Origin: an uncultured Xanthobacteraceae bacterium
GTDB taxonomy: Bacteria; Pseudomonadota; Alphaproteobacteria; Rhizobiales; Xanthobacteraceae
Assembly: GCA_955652195.1 (NCBI GenBank)
Contig: CATPBC010000235.1
Location: 1 to 6,260, forward strand
Length of the DNA: 6,260 nt
Reading direction: 5' to 3'
Position numbers and translations under genes: made by a program. Shown piece after piece: positions 6,018-6,260 of this stretch; position 1 is the stretch's first letter; each line of letters opens with the position of its first letter. A model generated the notes under the pieces. It made no database searches. It had not been told where the DNA came from and was given only the letters and a program-made list of their open reading frames with translations.

Positions 6018-6260
6018 AGATAGCGTGGTTCTGGGGTTATGCTCGGCTCGCTTATTGCGCTCCTTGCCAACTGACATTTGAGCACAATCGCAGCGACGCG
6101 CCTGTATAAAATAGCTCAGTTCGCGTGAACTGTTATTCGCACCGTTTGGGACCGCGAGACTTTCACCGTCAGTCTGGGGACGCCTAAACGGCTTCCATCC
6201 CCGCTGATTTCTCTTTTTTTGAAGTTGTTAGCTGTTTAAGACCGCAGAGATTTTGAGAAA
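6018..6260. other. Right-end non-coding stretch with weak inverted repeats
   Basis: No frame here encodes anything I recognise. A minus-strand frame open at the right edge ends at a TAG near 6186-6188 and could be the last codons of an outside gene, but nothing supports that. There is a perfect 6-base inverted repeat, CAGTTC-GCGT-GAACTG (6117-6132), next to an AT-rich TATAAAAT. GGGGA (6176-6180) can also pair with TCCCC (6198-6202), enclosing GCC-TAAAC-GGC, with a T-run at 6214-6220 that is 11 bases too far for a standard terminator. Confidence 0.4.

Noticed and set aside
5813..6085. 90-codon minus-strand frame covering csbD in another frame
   Set aside because: It is a shadow of csbD and its promoter region; the CsbD reading is diagnostic.
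6176..6220. Intrinsic terminator on the plus strand (GGGGA/TCCCC stem plus T-run)
   Set aside because: The outer stem is only 5 base pairs around a 17-base interior, the T-run begins 11 bases after it, and no plus-strand gene precedes it in the window.

Overview
The window looks like chromosomal DNA of an alphaproteobacterium, most likely a soil or plant-associated Rhizobiales member (Bradyrhizobium-like). This is inferred from protein style (DUF3309, CsbD, a GlsB-type membrane protein, TreS-like and alpha-glucosidase GH13 enzymes) and from a GGAAC/CGTT promoter resembling those read by the alphaproteobacterial general stress sigma factor EcfG. No database search was possible, so the genus is a guess.

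Layout, left to right. Bases 2-580 (minus) hold the N-terminal half of an AI-2E/PerM-family membrane permease that runs off the left edge. Diverging from it, 869-1138 (plus) encodes an 89-residue GlsB/YeaQ/YmgE-type membrane protein. After about 380 bases with no convincing gene, a complete GH13 alpha-glucosidase (1518-3104, plus) meets a complete trehalose-synthase-like GH13 enzyme (3117-4781, minus) tail to tail, with 12 bases between the stop codons. A gene-poor stretch of about 610 bases follows. Next come three very small minus-strand genes, read right to left: CsbD (5963-5790), an unnamed 28-residue hydrophobic/Gly-rich microprotein (5762-5676) and a DUF3309 protein (5559-5395). The EcfG-like promoter lies just upstream of csbD. 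The last 240 bases or so contain no gene I can support.

Working together: most gene families here are linked with envelope or osmotic/general stress. The two GH13 enzymes probably act on small alpha-glucosides; the TreS-like one would interconvert maltose and trehalose, a compatible solute. CsbD, GlsB-like and DUF3309 proteins are small, abundant stress-associated proteins of unknown mechanism. The best-supported regulatory statement is that csbD, and perhaps the two microproteins behind it, is under general stress control.

I see no CRISPR array, insertion sequence, tRNA, rRNA or phage gene, and no clearly new multi-gene system. The items most worth checking are the microprotein cluster with its promoter, the weak translation start with an overlapping 8-codon leader frame at the TreS-like gene, and the 12-base convergent junction of the two GH13 genes.
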